Assembly: GCF_030658505.1 (NCBI RefSeq) | Contig: NZ_JAUTXR010000127.1 | Location: 58,142-122,141 of the forward strand | Source: Stenotrophomonas raiganjensis (SeqCode) | GTDB taxonomy: Bacteria > Pseudomonadota > Gammaproteobacteria > Xanthomonadales > Xanthomonadaceae | DNA: 64,000 nt | Reading direction: 5' to 3' | Part shown: one piece after another, positions 43,079 to 51,392 of the stretch | Layout of the letters: every line of letters starts with the position of its first letter | Numbering within the stretch: position 1 is the first letter of the stretch | Notes under the pieces: generated by a model | Told to the model about the DNA's origin: nothing | Databases searched by the model: none | Seen by the model: the letters and a program-made list of their open reading frames with translations, nothing else | Made by a program: the position numbers and the translations under genes

Positions 43079-43696
43079 TCAACCGGTACCGGGTTGCCGC
43101 GCACTGTCCGCCGATGCACTGCGTGCCAGCCAGCGCACGCCCTTCCACAGTGCGCGCCAGACCAGCCACACCAGCAGCGCGCCCGCCAGGCTGCAGGCCA
43201 GCACCACCACCAGCGCGATCCACGGATGCGCCAGGGCCAGCGCCAGTCCGCCGATCACCACGGTGTCCTCGGCGGCGGAGGCGACCCAGTTGCTGGCCGG
43301 TTCCGGCGAGGTGTTGAGCAGGGCGCGGGTGCCCGCCTTCAGCCCATGGCTGGCCAGCGCGACGCCCGCGCCCGCGGCAAGCGCACCGGTGCCCAGCTGG
43401 CCATCCGGCGACAGCGTGGCGGCGGCAAGGAAGGCGCCCGCGGGGACGCGCGCCAAGGTCTGCACCAGGTCCCAGACCGAGTCGACGCCGGGGATCTTGT
43501 CGGCGAAGAATTCGGTCACCGCCAGTGCGGCGGAGGTACCCAGCACCCACCACGATTCGGTGGCCTGCAGGGCGGGGGGCAGGTCGACCCAGCCGAGCAG
43601 GCCGGCCAGGCCGACACCGAACACGGTGAGGTAGACGCGGATGCCGGCCAGCCAGGCCAGCAGGATGCCGATCACGAACAGGTGGGCTTCGGTCAT
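43079..43696 (-). CDS. DUF4126 membrane protein
   Basis: A 205-residue protein with five or six membrane helices (LFVIGILLAWLAGIRVYLTV at the start). The family segment FFADKIPGVDSVWDLVQTLA near residue 65 and SHGLKAGTRALLNTSPEPAS near 115 place it in DUF4126. Function unknown. ATG at 43696; it faces away from the coiled-coil protein gene. Confidence 0.78.
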   Translation of the reverse strand: MTEAHLFVIGILLAWLAGIRVYLTVFGVGLAGLLGWVDLPPALQATESWWVLGTSAALAVTEFFADKIPGVDSVWDLVQTLARVPAGAFLAAATLSPDGQLGTGALAAGAGVALASHGLKAGTRALLNTSPEPASNWVASAAEDTVVIGGLALALAHPWIALVVVLACSLAGALLVWLVWRALWKGVRWLARSASADSARQPGTG

Positions 43697-43875
43697 GGCG
43701 GTGCTCCGGCGACGGAACTGTGCAGGGGGCCACACTATCGACGATGGCGTGCCTGAACGCCACAGACCGTGGCCGGCCACTGCGCAGGAAACCCACCCGT
43801 CCTGTCATACACTAGCCCGTCGTTTGCCACAGGGGCCGTACCGGTGTCGCCCTCGCGATGCCCCGGAATCCACCC

Positions 43876-44619
43876 ATGACCAACCGTCCTCCCATGCGCG
43901 TGCAGGTTCGCCTGCCCGGCGCGCCACAACCGCCGGCCGACCGTCGCCGCCTGCTGGTGATCGGCGGTATCTGGCTGCTCAGCCTGGTGCTGGCGGTGCT
44001 GGGCGGCTGCTGGATGGCCACCCCGCGCGATGCCCAGGGCCAGCGCCTGCAGGCTGCCGAGAAGCGCGCCGAAGCGTTGCAGGCACAGCTGACCGACCTG
44101 CGCCAGAAGCAGGCCACGCTGGAAGCCTCCGATCGCATCAGCCGCGCCGCCAATACTGAGGTGCAGTCCTCGCTGGCCGAGCGCGATGAGGAAATCGCCG
44201 GCCTGCGCGCCGACGTTGCGTTCTATGAGCGACTGGTCGGCTCCACCAGCCAGCGCAAGGGCCTGAACACCCATTCGATCGAGTTCAGCCCGGAAGCGGC
44301 CGGCACCTGGCAGTACACCGCCGTGCTGACCCAGAACCTCAACCGCGGTGCCATCAGCCAGGGGCAGATGCGTTTCACCGTGGAAGGCGTGAAGAACGGC
44401 AAGCTGGCCACGATCAGCTGGGATGATCTGCACCAGCGCAGCAAGGTGCCGGGACAGGATTACTCGTTCCGGTACTTCCAGCAGCTCACCGGCAGCGTGA
44501 TGCTGCCGGCTGACTTCACCCCGCAACGCGTGCGGGTGACATTGGGGAGTGGTACGGGGGGTACCACCCAGGTATTCGACTGGAAACAGGCCGGTGCGCC
44601 GGCCAGCAAAGGGGAGTAG
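43876..44619 (+). CDS. Membrane-anchored coiled-coil protein (DUF6776-like)
   Basis: A 247-residue protein with one membrane helix (LLVIGGIWLLSLVLAVLGGC, about 23-42), then a coiled coil (QRLQAAEKRAEALQAQLTDL, 55-105) and a C-terminal beta domain (about 120-235). It is a bitopic envelope protein of unknown role. Starts at 43858, 43876 and 43894 are all possible; 43876 is a judgement. It ends 4 bp before the bactofilin gene, so the two probably act together at the inner membrane. Confidence 0.7.
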   Translation: MTNRPPMRVQVRLPGAPQPPADRRRLLVIGGIWLLSLVLAVLGGCWMATPRDAQGQRLQAAEKRAEALQAQLTDLRQKQATLEASDRISRAANTEVQSSLAERDEEIAGLRADVAFYERLVGSTSQRKGLNTHSIEFSPEAAGTWQYTAVLTQNLNRGAISQGQMRFTVEGVKNGKLATISWDDLHQRSKVPGQDYSFRYFQQLTGSVMLPADFTPQRVRVTLGSGTGGTTQVFDWKQAGAPASKGE

Positions 44620-44623
44620 GCAG

Positions 44624-45088
44624 ATGTTCGGAAGCAGCAAATCCAACCGTGAAGGCCAGCTGGTGGTGGATGCCCTGATCGGCAACCAGGTGGTGATCCG
44701 CGGTGATGTGGAATTCAGTGGTGGCCTGTATGTGGAAGGCCGCATCCACGGCAAGGTGATCGCCGCCGAAGGCGCCAGTGGTGCGACGCTGACGGTCGCC
44801 GAGCATGGCGTGATCGAGGGCGAGATCCGGGCCCAGGTGGTGGTCATCAGTGGCCGCCTGGACGGTGACGTGCACGCCACCGAGAAGGTCGAACTGACCC
44901 CCAGTGCACGGGTCAATGGCAACGTCCATTACCAGGTGGTGGAGATGAATGCGGGTGCCCAGCTGAACGGCCGCCTGATCCATGCCAGTGCCCCGATGGC
45001 GGCCCTGCCGGCCCCGGAAGGCGACGAGGCCAATGGCGGCAAGGGCGACACTGCCGCACGCCGCAAGCTGGCCGAGGCGATGGCTTGA
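44624..45088 (+). CDS. Bactofilin (polymer-forming cytoskeletal protein)
   Basis: A 154-residue bactofilin (DUF583). The short N-terminal tail [12 protein letters not shown] precedes a right-handed beta-helix of repeated G-x-hydrophobic turns ([40 protein letters not shown]), and a disordered Ala/Gly tail follows. Bactofilins form filaments at the inner membrane and localise cell-wall or polar proteins. Here it forms a pair with the membrane coiled-coil protein, which may be its anchor. Confidence 0.9.
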   Translation: MFGSSKSNREGQLVVDALIGNQVVIRGDVEFSGGLYVEGRIHGKVIAAEGASGATLTVAEHGVIEGEIRAQVVVISGRLDGDVHATEKVELTPSARVNGNVHYQVVEMNAGAQLNGRLIHASAPMAALPAPEGDEANGGKGDTAARRKLAEAMA

Positions 45089-45119
45089 AAGCCATCGTCG
45101 GCACCCCCATGCTGGCACC

Positions 45120-45512
45120 ATGAGCACGCTAGTCTCCCTGCCCGGCGCCACCCCGGTTGCCGCGCCCGATTACCAATCGCTGGAGCGCCCGCTGAACTTC
45201 ACCGAGTCGGCGGCCGCCAAGGTCAAATCCCTGATCCAGGAAGAGGGCAACCCCGACCTGGCCCTGCGCGTGTATATCGAAGGCGGCGGCTGTTCGGGCT
45301 TCCAGTACGGGTTCGAGTTCGATGAGAACCGTGCCGAGGATGACCTGGCGGTACAGACCAGCGGGGTGACCCTGCTGGTCGACCCGCTGAGCCTGCAGTA
45401 CCTGATGGGCGCCGAAGTGGACTACACCGAGAGCCTGACCGGTGCCCAGTTCGTGATCCGCAACCCGAACGCGAAGACCACCTGCGGCTGCGGAAGCAGC
45501 TTCAGCATGTAA
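45120..45512 (+). CDS. erpA: A-type iron-sulphur carrier ErpA
   Basis: A 130-residue A-type carrier that hands [4Fe-4S] or [2Fe-2S] clusters to target enzymes. Three cysteines are in the expected places: [13 protein letters not shown] near residue 60 and [11 protein letters not shown] at the end. [20 protein letters not shown] is the conserved start of the fold. ATG at 45120 is used. It lies 31 bp after the bactofilin gene. Confidence 0.93.
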   Translation: MSTLVSLPGATPVAAPDYQSLERPLNFTESAAAKVKSLIQEEGNPDLALRVYIEGGGCSGFQYGFEFDENRAEDDLAVQTSGVTLLVDPLSLQYLMGAEVDYTESLTGAQFVIRNPNAKTTCGCGSSFSM

Positions 45513-45530
45513 CAGCCCCGTAGCGGGGAT

Positions 45531-45550
45531 GTGCCAACCAAGGTTGGCAC
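45531..45550. repeat. Hairpin repeat after erpA
   Basis: GTGCCAACC-AA-GGTTGGCAC, a perfect 9-bp stem. Followed at 45571-45585 by CCACGCCATGCGTGG, the same palindrome core found at 47834-47852. Confidence 0.7.
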
Positions 45551-45668
45551 CTGCCAGTGCGAGTCGATCCACGCCATGCGTGGATGCTCCGGGCCTCCAC
45601 GCCCACAACGGCAGATTGCGCACAGTGCCGACCTTGCCACCCGCATCGATTGGCGGCAGGCTTGGCGG

Positions 45669-46574
45669 ATGCCCAATACTCCTTCGCCGCTTTCCGGTTT
45701 CGCCTTCGTGGGCGAACCGTTGGAGCGCGCCGATGCCCTGCGCGACGATGCCGATGCACTGGCGCGCCTGTGGCCGGGCGCGCGCATTCTTGTCCTCGAT
45801 CACGACGGCAGCGCCTTCACCGGCGATGACGACCAGCCGCTGGCGCTGACCGGTGCCGACCTCGGCGGCGGTCCCGGCTCCGCGATCTTCCTCGGCCTGC
45901 GCGGGGAACAAGCGTGGTTCTCGGTTGAAGCCGCCAGCGTCACCGTCACCGCACAACGTCGCCTCGACCTGCGCCAGGCCGCATTGCTGTGGTCGATGGC
46001 CGACGCGACCGCTTTCAGCTATGCCCGTGGCATGTCCTACTGGCACTCGCGCACCCGCTTCTGCGGCGTGTGTGGCGGTGCCGTGGCGTTTGCCCGCGGC
46101 GGCTTCGTCGGCCGCTGCGCGCAGTGCGCCACCGAGCACTATCCGCGGGTCGACCCGGCCGTGATCGTGGCGGTGGAGAACCAGGGCCGGCTGCTGCTTG
46201 GCCGCCAGTCGAACTGGGCACCACGGCGCTACTCGGTGCTGGCCGGCTTCGTCGAACCCGGCGAGACCTTCGAGCAGACCGTGGTGCGTGAGGTCCATGA
46301 GGAGAGCAAGGTGCGGGTGACCGCCTGCCAGTACCTCGGTTCGCAACCGTGGCCGTTCCCCGGCGCGCTGATGGTCGGCTTCCGTGCGCAGGCGCACGAT
46401 GATCTGCCGACCGTGGATGGCGAGCTGGAAGATGCCCGCTGGTTCAGTGCCGACGAGGTGGGCGCGGCACTGGCCCGCGACGTCGAGGACGATGGCCAGG
46501 GCATCCGCCTGTCGCCGCCGATCTCGATTTCGCGCGGCCTGATCGAGCACTGGTACCGGCAGCACAGGGGCTGA
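45669..46574 (+). CDS. nudC: NAD(+) diphosphatase NudC
   Basis: A 301-residue Nudix hydrolase that cleaves NADH/NAD+ and removes NAD caps from RNA. The zinc ribbon is visible as CGVCGG...CAQC near 135-155, followed by YPRVDPAVIVAV, the Nudix box GFVEPGETFEQTVVREVHEE ending SKV, and the family-specific SQPWPFP motif near 220. ATG at 45669. Some 155 bp of hairpin repeats separate it from erpA. Confidence 0.93.
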   Translation: MPNTPSPLSGFAFVGEPLERADALRDDADALARLWPGARILVLDHDGSAFTGDDDQPLALTGADLGGGPGSAIFLGLRGEQAWFSVEAASVTVTAQRRLDLRQAALLWSMADATAFSYARGMSYWHSRTRFCGVCGGAVAFARGGFVGRCAQCATEHYPRVDPAVIVAVENQGRLLLGRQSNWAPRRYSVLAGFVEPGETFEQTVVREVHEESKVRVTACQYLGSQPWPFPGALMVGFRAQAHDDLPTVDGELEDARWFSADEVGAALARDVEDDGQGIRLSPPISISRGLIEHWYRQHRG

Positions 46575-46708
46575 CCAGGGCTGGCTCTGGCGCCTGTATT
46601 GCCGCCACCTGAACACGGCCCGGGTTACAGTCCGGCTCACCGCTGAGGGCGTCGCTGCGACAGGTAAGGTAGCGGCGACGAGCGTTCTGTTTCGTAGGGA
46701 GACCTGCC

Positions 46709-47596
46709 ATGTTCACCACTCTGGCCGCCGTGCTGGTGGCACTGGCCCTGGGCCATGTTGCTCCGGCCGCTGCTGCCTCGCTGCGCCGTTTCGACGGTTT
46801 CCGGCGTTGGCTGGGCTGGCTTGATGCGCGCGCTGGCAAGGCCTGGCAGGGACCGGCCGGCGTTGCCTTGGCCCTGCTGCCGCCGCTGTTGCTGATGGCG
46901 CTGCTGGCGTGGCTGTTGCGCGGGGTGCTGTTCGGCCTGCCGTCGCTGCTGCTGGGCGTGGCGGTGCTGGCCTGGTGCTGGGGCCCGCGTGACCTGGACC
47001 GCGATATCGAGGCCATCATCGATGCCGATGATGCGGCGACGCGGCAGGCTGCAGTGCGCAACCTGCAGTCGGCCGGCGGCAGCCTGCGCGAGGACATTCC
47101 GTCGCTGGTCGAGGCGACGGTGCTCAACGCACTGCGGCGCTGGTTCGCGGTGCTGTTCTGGTTCCTGTTGCTGGGCCCGGCTGGCGCGCTCGGTTACCGG
47201 CTGCTGGCGCTGATGGCGGAAAGCCCGATGCGTGCCCGCGTGCCGGTGGAGCCGCTGGCGCTGGCGCAGCGGCTGCTGGGCTGGATCGAGTGGCCGGTGG
47301 CACAGCTGATGGCGTTCTCGATGGCGCTGGTGGGCAACTTCGATACGGCGTGGAAGGCGTGGCGCCAGGCCCATGGGGAGCGCCTGACCGGCAATACCGG
47401 GTTCCTGGGTGCGGTGGCGCGGGCCAGCGTCAACGCCGAACTGCGCGAGGATGCGCACGACTACACCGAGGCGGGGCTGTTGCCGGTGTGGCAGCGGTTG
47501 CCGGACCTGCGTGATGCGATGAGCCTGGTGTGGCGGATGCTGCTGCTGTGGCTGGCGATCCTCGCCCTGCTGGTGATTGCAGGCTGGGTGACGTAG
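46709..47596 (+). CDS. ampE: AmpE-like regulatory membrane protein
   Basis: A 295-residue inner-membrane protein related to AmpE/CobD, with four or five helices (LLPPLLLMALLAWLLRGVLF; WFAVLFWFLLLGPAGALGYR; AMSLVWRMLLLWLAILALLV). ESPMRARVP and WPVAQLMAFSMALVGNF are family features. In enterobacteria AmpE is encoded after ampD and is a membrane partner in beta-lactamase induction; no ampD is present here, so its link to beta-lactamase control is only by family. GTAGGGAG precedes the ATG. Confidence 0.8.
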   Translation: MFTTLAAVLVALALGHVAPAAAASLRRFDGFRRWLGWLDARAGKAWQGPAGVALALLPPLLLMALLAWLLRGVLFGLPSLLLGVAVLAWCWGPRDLDRDIEAIIDADDAATRQAAVRNLQSAGGSLREDIPSLVEATVLNALRRWFAVLFWFLLLGPAGALGYRLLALMAESPMRARVPVEPLALAQRLLGWIEWPVAQLMAFSMALVGNFDTAWKAWRQAHGERLTGNTGFLGAVARASVNAELREDAHDYTEAGLLPVWQRLPDLRDAMSLVWRMLLLWLAILALLVIAGWVT

Positions 47597-47603
47597 TTGC
47601 TTT

Positions 47604-47622
47604 GCAGGGCCTGCAGCCCTGC
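47604..47622 (+). terminator. Stem-loop after ampE
   Basis: GCAGGGC-CTGCA-GCCCTGC, 7-bp stem, 8 bp past the ampE stop. No T-run. A similar GCAGCCCTGCACC lies after the M20 gene at 63850. Confidence 0.5.
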
Positions 47623-47670
47623 ACCTGCACCTGCAGAGGCCAAAGCCAAAGCGGCTCTGGGTTGCTGAGG

Positions 47671-47785
47671 GTTGGGCGGGGCGGTGTGGGGCCGCAGGAC
47701 ACGCCGTAAACCCATCCTTGGGGGCTCGATGGCGCCATCCATGGCGCCAACGGTCCTGCAGCCCCCCACACCGCCCCACCCCCGA
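47671..47785. repeat. Long hairpin element A
   Basis: GGGGCGGTGTGGGG (47678-47691) pairs with CCCCACACCGCCCC (47764-47777) and is continued inward by GCAGGAC (47694-47700) with GTCCTGC (47753-47759). The loop contains the palindrome GGCGCCAT-CC-ATGGCGCC (47731-47748). No open frame of note. It forms the left part of the 490-bp gap 47597-48088. Confidence 0.75.
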
Positions 47786-47804
47786 CAGATTCCGGCGGCT
47801 GTTG

Positions 47805-47852
47805 GTAGGTGTCGACCTTGGTCGACACGGTAGATCCACGCCATGCGTGGAT
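47805..47852. repeat. Two GTAG-type REP variants in tandem
   Basis: GTAG + GTGTCGACC-TT-GGTCGACAC (47805-47828) and GTAG + ATCCACGC-CAT-GCGTGGAT (47830-47852). Same foot, entirely different stems, each perfectly paired. Confidence 0.75.
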
Positions 47853-47928
47853 GCGGAGCGAAGCGATCCGCTTCCGCTTTTGATCTTCTCTTTCTTTTCC
47901 GTGGTGGACGCACACGGAAACTGTCCGT

Positions 47929-48032
47929 GGCCGGGCGGGTGGGCTGCGCAGAGGCGTGAGCCGCATGGATGCGGCGACCGAGCTTACATGGACGTACTTG
48001 CAGCGCCCCCTGCGCAGCCCATCCGCCCGGCC
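47929..48032. repeat. Long hairpin element B, copy 1
   Basis: A 23-base arm (47929-47951, GGCCGGGCGGGTGGGCTGCG...) pairs over its whole length with 48010-48032, with one G-U pair. Between them lies a 53-base core (47953-48005) containing GCCGCAT-GG-ATGCGGC. The same core, 51 of 53 identical, occurs inverted at 63933-63985 with unrelated arms. No gene is seen in it. Confidence 0.85.
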
Positions 48033-48088
48033 AGATCCCGTATCAATGCACTCGCCCACCACGAGGGGCTGCGCCGTTGGCTGGAAAC

Positions 48089-48514
48089 CTAGATCGGTGC
48101 CAGCGCCGTGAACGGTGCCCACGGCAGGTTGCGCAGCAGCGCATACCCGGGCAGCACCCAGAGCCAGAACGTGGGATTGGCCAGCACCCGCATCAGCGGG
48201 TCAAGCACGCGCGGACGGATGCCGGCGATGTTCAGCAGCATCAGCAACAGGAACGGCAGGCTGATGACCAGCAACGGGTTCATCGCCATCGCGCCGGGCA
48301 GGTCGAAGTGGACCAGCGAATACAGGCAGCGCGTGCTGCCACATCCCGGGCAGTACAGGCCGGTCAGCGCGTACAGCGGGCAGCTCGGCAAGGGATTGCC
48401 GGCGATATACGGATTGACGTTGCGCAGCACCACCGTGGCACCCATGGCCAGGCCGGCGGAAACCAGCAGCGGCGCCCAGCGGGCGATTCGGGAACGGGTG
48501 GGAAGCGCGGACAT
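48089..48514 (-). CDS. DUF2752 membrane protein
   Basis: A 141-residue protein with three or four membrane helices and the DUF2752 hallmark LYCPGCGSTRCLYSLVHFDL near residue 55, followed by NPLLVISLPFLLLMLLNIAG. Function unknown. It is 43 bp downstream of a CD225/dispanin-like gene and probably in the same unit; this pairing recurs in other genomes. Confidence 0.82.
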   Translation of the reverse strand: MSALPTRSRIARWAPLLVSAGLAMGATVVLRNVNPYIAGNPLPSCPLYALTGLYCPGCGSTRCLYSLVHFDLPGAMAMNPLLVISLPFLLLMLLNIAGIRPRVLDPLMRVLANPTFWLWVLPGYALLRNLPWAPFTALAPI

Positions 48515-48557
48515 GCAACAACGGATCCGGCGCAGGCACCGGATCCGTCCAGGCGTA

Positions 48558-48836
48558 TCAGTAGCCGCTGTTGCTCATCGCGCCCATGCCGCCGAGCACA
48601 ACGAAGAACAGCACGTACAGCACGACCACCACGACCCAGGCGATGGCCGACCAGATGGCCCACTTCTTGGCCTTGGCAGCCGAATCCTGGGCGCCGGCGA
48701 TGTCGCCAGCGGCCAGCTTGCCGTTGACCTGGGCGGCGTAGACGATCGACACGATGCCGGCCGGCAGGCAGCAGAACAGGGTGGTCAGGATCGCCCAGAC
48801 CAGGTTGTTCGGGACCTGCGGAGTAGCGGTATTCAT
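48558..48836 (-). CDS. CD225/dispanin-like membrane protein
   Basis: A 92-residue protein of the CD225/dispanin family: a short Pro-rich start, an amphipathic/re-entrant segment VWAILTTLFCCLPAGIVSIV, the conserved YAAQVNGKLAAGDIAGAQDS loop, then a membrane helix AIWSAIAWVVVVVLYVLFFV. The animal members are IFITMs, which alter membrane fusion; bacterial roles are unknown. It is a paralogue of the gene just upstream (48871). Confidence 0.85.
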   Translation of the reverse strand: MNTATPQVPNNLVWAILTTLFCCLPAGIVSIVYAAQVNGKLAAGDIAGAQDSAAKAKKWAIWSAIAWVVVVVLYVLFFVVLGGMGAMSNSGY

Positions 48837-48870
48837 GGGTTCAAGCTCCTTGATGGGTGGTGGTGGTGAA

Positions 48871-49158
48871 TCATTGGTCGGAAAGAGCGCCCAGTACGGC
48901 CAAGCCGCCGAACAGCCCGAACCACAACAACAACAGGACCGGCAGGGCCACGGCCGAAGCCACCGCCCACCAGCCCGCCTTGCGCGACGCACTGTAGGCC
49001 CCCGGCAGATCGCCGGCCGCGCGGCGACCATCGACCTGTGAGGCGTACACGATCGACACCACGCCCAACGGCAGGCAGCAGAACAGCGTCGTCAGGATCG
49101 CCCAGACCAGATGGTTGGGGATGTAGACCGGACGGCTGAGCGGTGGTGGTTGATTCAA
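48871..49158 (-). CDS. CD225/dispanin-like membrane protein
   Basis: A 95-residue protein with the same layout as its neighbour: VWAILTTLFCCLPLGVVSIV, YASQVDGRRAAGDLPGAYSA, then SAVALPVLLLLWFGLFGGLA. The first segment differs from the neighbour by two residues, so the pair arose by tandem duplication. Likely first gene of the unit with 48558 and the DUF2752 gene. Two direct repeats of GCGTTTAC lie about 95 bp upstream. Confidence 0.85.
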   Translation of the reverse strand: MNQPPPLSRPVYIPNHLVWAILTTLFCCLPLGVVSIVYASQVDGRRAAGDLPGAYSASRKAGWWAVASAVALPVLLLLWFGLFGGLAVLGALSDQ

Positions 49159-49252
49159 AGCGAGACTCCATTCCTTGGAGGCCGGCCGTGGTGAACGGGC
49201 CGGACCTCCCCCCTGTGGGTGCGTAATCTACCTCAACCCGCGTTGCATGTAT

Positions 49253-49280
49253 GCGTTTACAGTCAGGTTCTAGCGTTTAC
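49253..49280 (-). promoter_or_regulatory. Direct repeats upstream of the dispanin pair
   Basis: GCGTTTAC occurs at 49253-49260 and 49273-49280, a 20-bp offset (two helical turns), in the 232-bp gap between the dispanin gene and the LplT fusion. On the minus strand they read GTAAACGC. A dimeric regulator could bind here; none is identified. Confidence 0.35.
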
Positions 49281-49390
49281 GACCCTTGGCGGGGCGCTAT
49301 TTGACGGGCCCCTGTCATGAAACAGAGGCCGTCCTTCCAGGGATATTGGGGGCTATCGCTTGGAGAGGTTGCCGGCGGCCGTGGGGCCGA

Positions 49391-51280
49391 TCACGCGTGA
49401 TCGCCCCTCAGGGAGCGCACCTGGGCCTCCAGCACCGGGGCGCTGGTGGTGTGGCCATCCACGGCCGGCGCCGCCACCACCTCGACGGTGGCACGGAAAC
49501 GGCGTGGCACACGCATGCGGCCCAGGCGGCTGTCGCGCCGGCTCCACATGCTCGACCACATGCCGCGCAGTGCCATCGGCACCACCGGCACCGGCCGCCG
49601 TTCGAGGATCTTCTCGACGCCGGACTTGAACGGCGCCATCGCACCATCCCGGGTCAGCGCGCCTTCCGGGAAGATGCAGACCAGCTCACCTTCGGCCAGC
49701 GCGACGTCGATCTCATCGAACGCGCGCTGCATCAGCGCCGGGTCCTCGCGTGCACCGGCAATCGGGATCGCCTTGGCGGTGCGGAAGATCCAGCGCATCA
49801 CCGGGATGTTGAAGATCTTGTAGTACATGACGAAGCGCACTGGGCGCGGGATCGTCGCCGACAGGATCAGCGCATCCATGTAGCTGACATGGTTGCAGAC
49901 CAGCAGCGCGGCGCCTTCGTCGGGCACGTTGGCCTCGATGCCGTGCGGGCGCAGCCGGTACAGGGTGCGCACCATCAACCAGCTGAGGAAGCGCATCAGG
50001 AATTCGGGGACGATGGTGAAGATGTAGATCGCCACCAGCGCATTGGCGATGGCCAGTGCCAGGAACTGCTGCGGAATGGTCCAGTGCAGCAGCTTGTGCG
50101 CGGCCAGCGACAGCAACGCCGCAGCGACGATGAAGCCCGAGTTCTGGATGTTCAGTGCGGCGAACACGCGCGACATCTGCGCCTTCGGCGTGCGGCTCTG
50201 GATCAGCGCGAACAGCGGCACCACGAAGATGCCGGTGAACAGGCCGATGCCGACCAGGTCGATGACGATGCGGATGCTGCCGGGCTGCTGCAGGAACGTG
50301 CTGACGGTAAGCCCATGCGCGGTCGCTTCGCCACTGCGCGCGAAATACAGGTCGAGCAGGAACGCGGTCATGCCGAACGCGCCCAGCGGTACCAGGCCGA
50401 TTTCCACCGTGCGCGCCGACAGCTTCTCGCACAGCAGCGAGCCGACGCCGGTGCCGACCGAGAACAGGGCCAGCGCAAAGATGTACAGGGTCGGCTCGCC
50501 GCCCAGGTTGGTCACCGCGTAGGCCGGCAGCTGCGAGGTCAGCACGGTGCCGACGAACCAGAACCAGGACACGCCGAGGATCGAGTTGCGCACGGCTTTC
50601 TGCTGGCGCGCCATGCGCAGCACCGCAAGCGACTCCGGCAGCGGGTTCCAGTTGATCTTCAGGTTCGGGTCACCGGCATCGACCTTGGGAATCAGCCGTG
50701 CGGCGATGTTGCCGCAGATCGCCAGGCCGATGATCGCGCAGGCCGCCACCACCGTGCCGTGGCTGCCAGCCACGGTGAACACCAGGCCGCCAACGATCAT
50801 GCCGGAGAGGATCGACATCGAGGTGCCCATCTCAACCAGGCCATTGCCGCCAGTCAGCTCCTCGGGCCTGAGCACCGACGGCAGCACCGAGTACTTCACC
50901 GGGCCGAACAGGGTCGATTGCATGCCGGTGCAGAACAGGGCGACCAGCAACACCGGCAGGCTCTGGGTCAGGAAGCCGGTGGCCGCCAGCGACATGATCA
51001 CGATCTCCATGGTGGTGGTGATCACGATCAGCCGCGATTTTTCCAGCTTGTCGGCGATCTGCCCGGCCAGCGCCGAGAACAGGAAGTACGGCAGGATGAA
51101 GATGGCCGGTGCCAGCGTGGCGTACAGCCCCAGTTCTTCCTCCGGCACGGCCATGAACAGCAACATGCTGATGATCGCCTGCCGGTACACGTTGTCGTTG
51201 AATGCACCGAGTGCCTGCACCACGAAGAACGGCAGGAAACGGCGCTGGCGCAGCAGGACGAACTGGTTGTGACCGGACAT
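49391..51280 (-). CDS. Lysophospholipid transporter-acyltransferase fusion (LplT-PlsC type)
   Basis: A 629-residue fusion. Residues 1-400 are an LplT-type MFS flippase of 12 helices (FVVQALGAFNDNVYRQAIIS; FGPVKYSVLPSVLRPEELTG). Residues 430-629 are a PlsC-type acyltransferase with NHVSYMDALIL (HX4D) and CIFPEGALTRDG. Together they could flip lysophospholipids inward and reacylate them. E. coli Aas additionally has an acyl-ACP synthetase domain, which is absent here. ATG at 51280 with GGAGGTTCC upstream. Confidence 0.88.
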   Translation of the reverse strand: MSGHNQFVLLRQRRFLPFFVVQALGAFNDNVYRQAIISMLLFMAVPEEELGLYATLAPAIFILPYFLFSALAGQIADKLEKSRLIVITTTMEIVIMSLAATGFLTQSLPVLLVALFCTGMQSTLFGPVKYSVLPSVLRPEELTGGNGLVEMGTSMSILSGMIVGGLVFTVAGSHGTVVAACAIIGLAICGNIAARLIPKVDAGDPNLKINWNPLPESLAVLRMARQQKAVRNSILGVSWFWFVGTVLTSQLPAYAVTNLGGEPTLYIFALALFSVGTGVGSLLCEKLSARTVEIGLVPLGAFGMTAFLLDLYFARSGEATAHGLTVSTFLQQPGSIRIVIDLVGIGLFTGIFVVPLFALIQSRTPKAQMSRVFAALNIQNSGFIVAAALLSLAAHKLLHWTIPQQFLALAIANALVAIYIFTIVPEFLMRFLSWLMVRTLYRLRPHGIEANVPDEGAALLVCNHVSYMDALILSATIPRPVRFVMYYKIFNIPVMRWIFRTAKAIPIAGAREDPALMQRAFDEIDVALAEGELVCIFPEGALTRDGAMAPFKSGVEKILERRPVPVVPMALRGMWSSMWSRRDSRLGRMRVPRRFRATVEVVAAPAVDGHTTSAPVLEAQVRSLRGDHA

Positions 51281-51323
51281 GGAACCTCCTTGACCGGCGC
51301 AGCCTAGCATTCCTGCCCGTCCG

Positions 51324-51378
51324 CTGTGGGTGCGGACCTGTGGGTGCGGACCTGTGGGTGCGGACCGTTGGTCCGCAC
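51324..51378. repeat. Three 14-bp tandem repeats ending in a hairpin
   Basis: CTGTGGGTGCGGAC repeats exactly three times (51324-51365), and the last copy forms a hairpin, GTGCGGACC-GTT-GGTCCGCAC (51358-51378). It lies between the LplT fusion and the SDR gene. Confidence 0.85.
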
Positions 51379-51392
51379 ACCTGCCAGCACTC

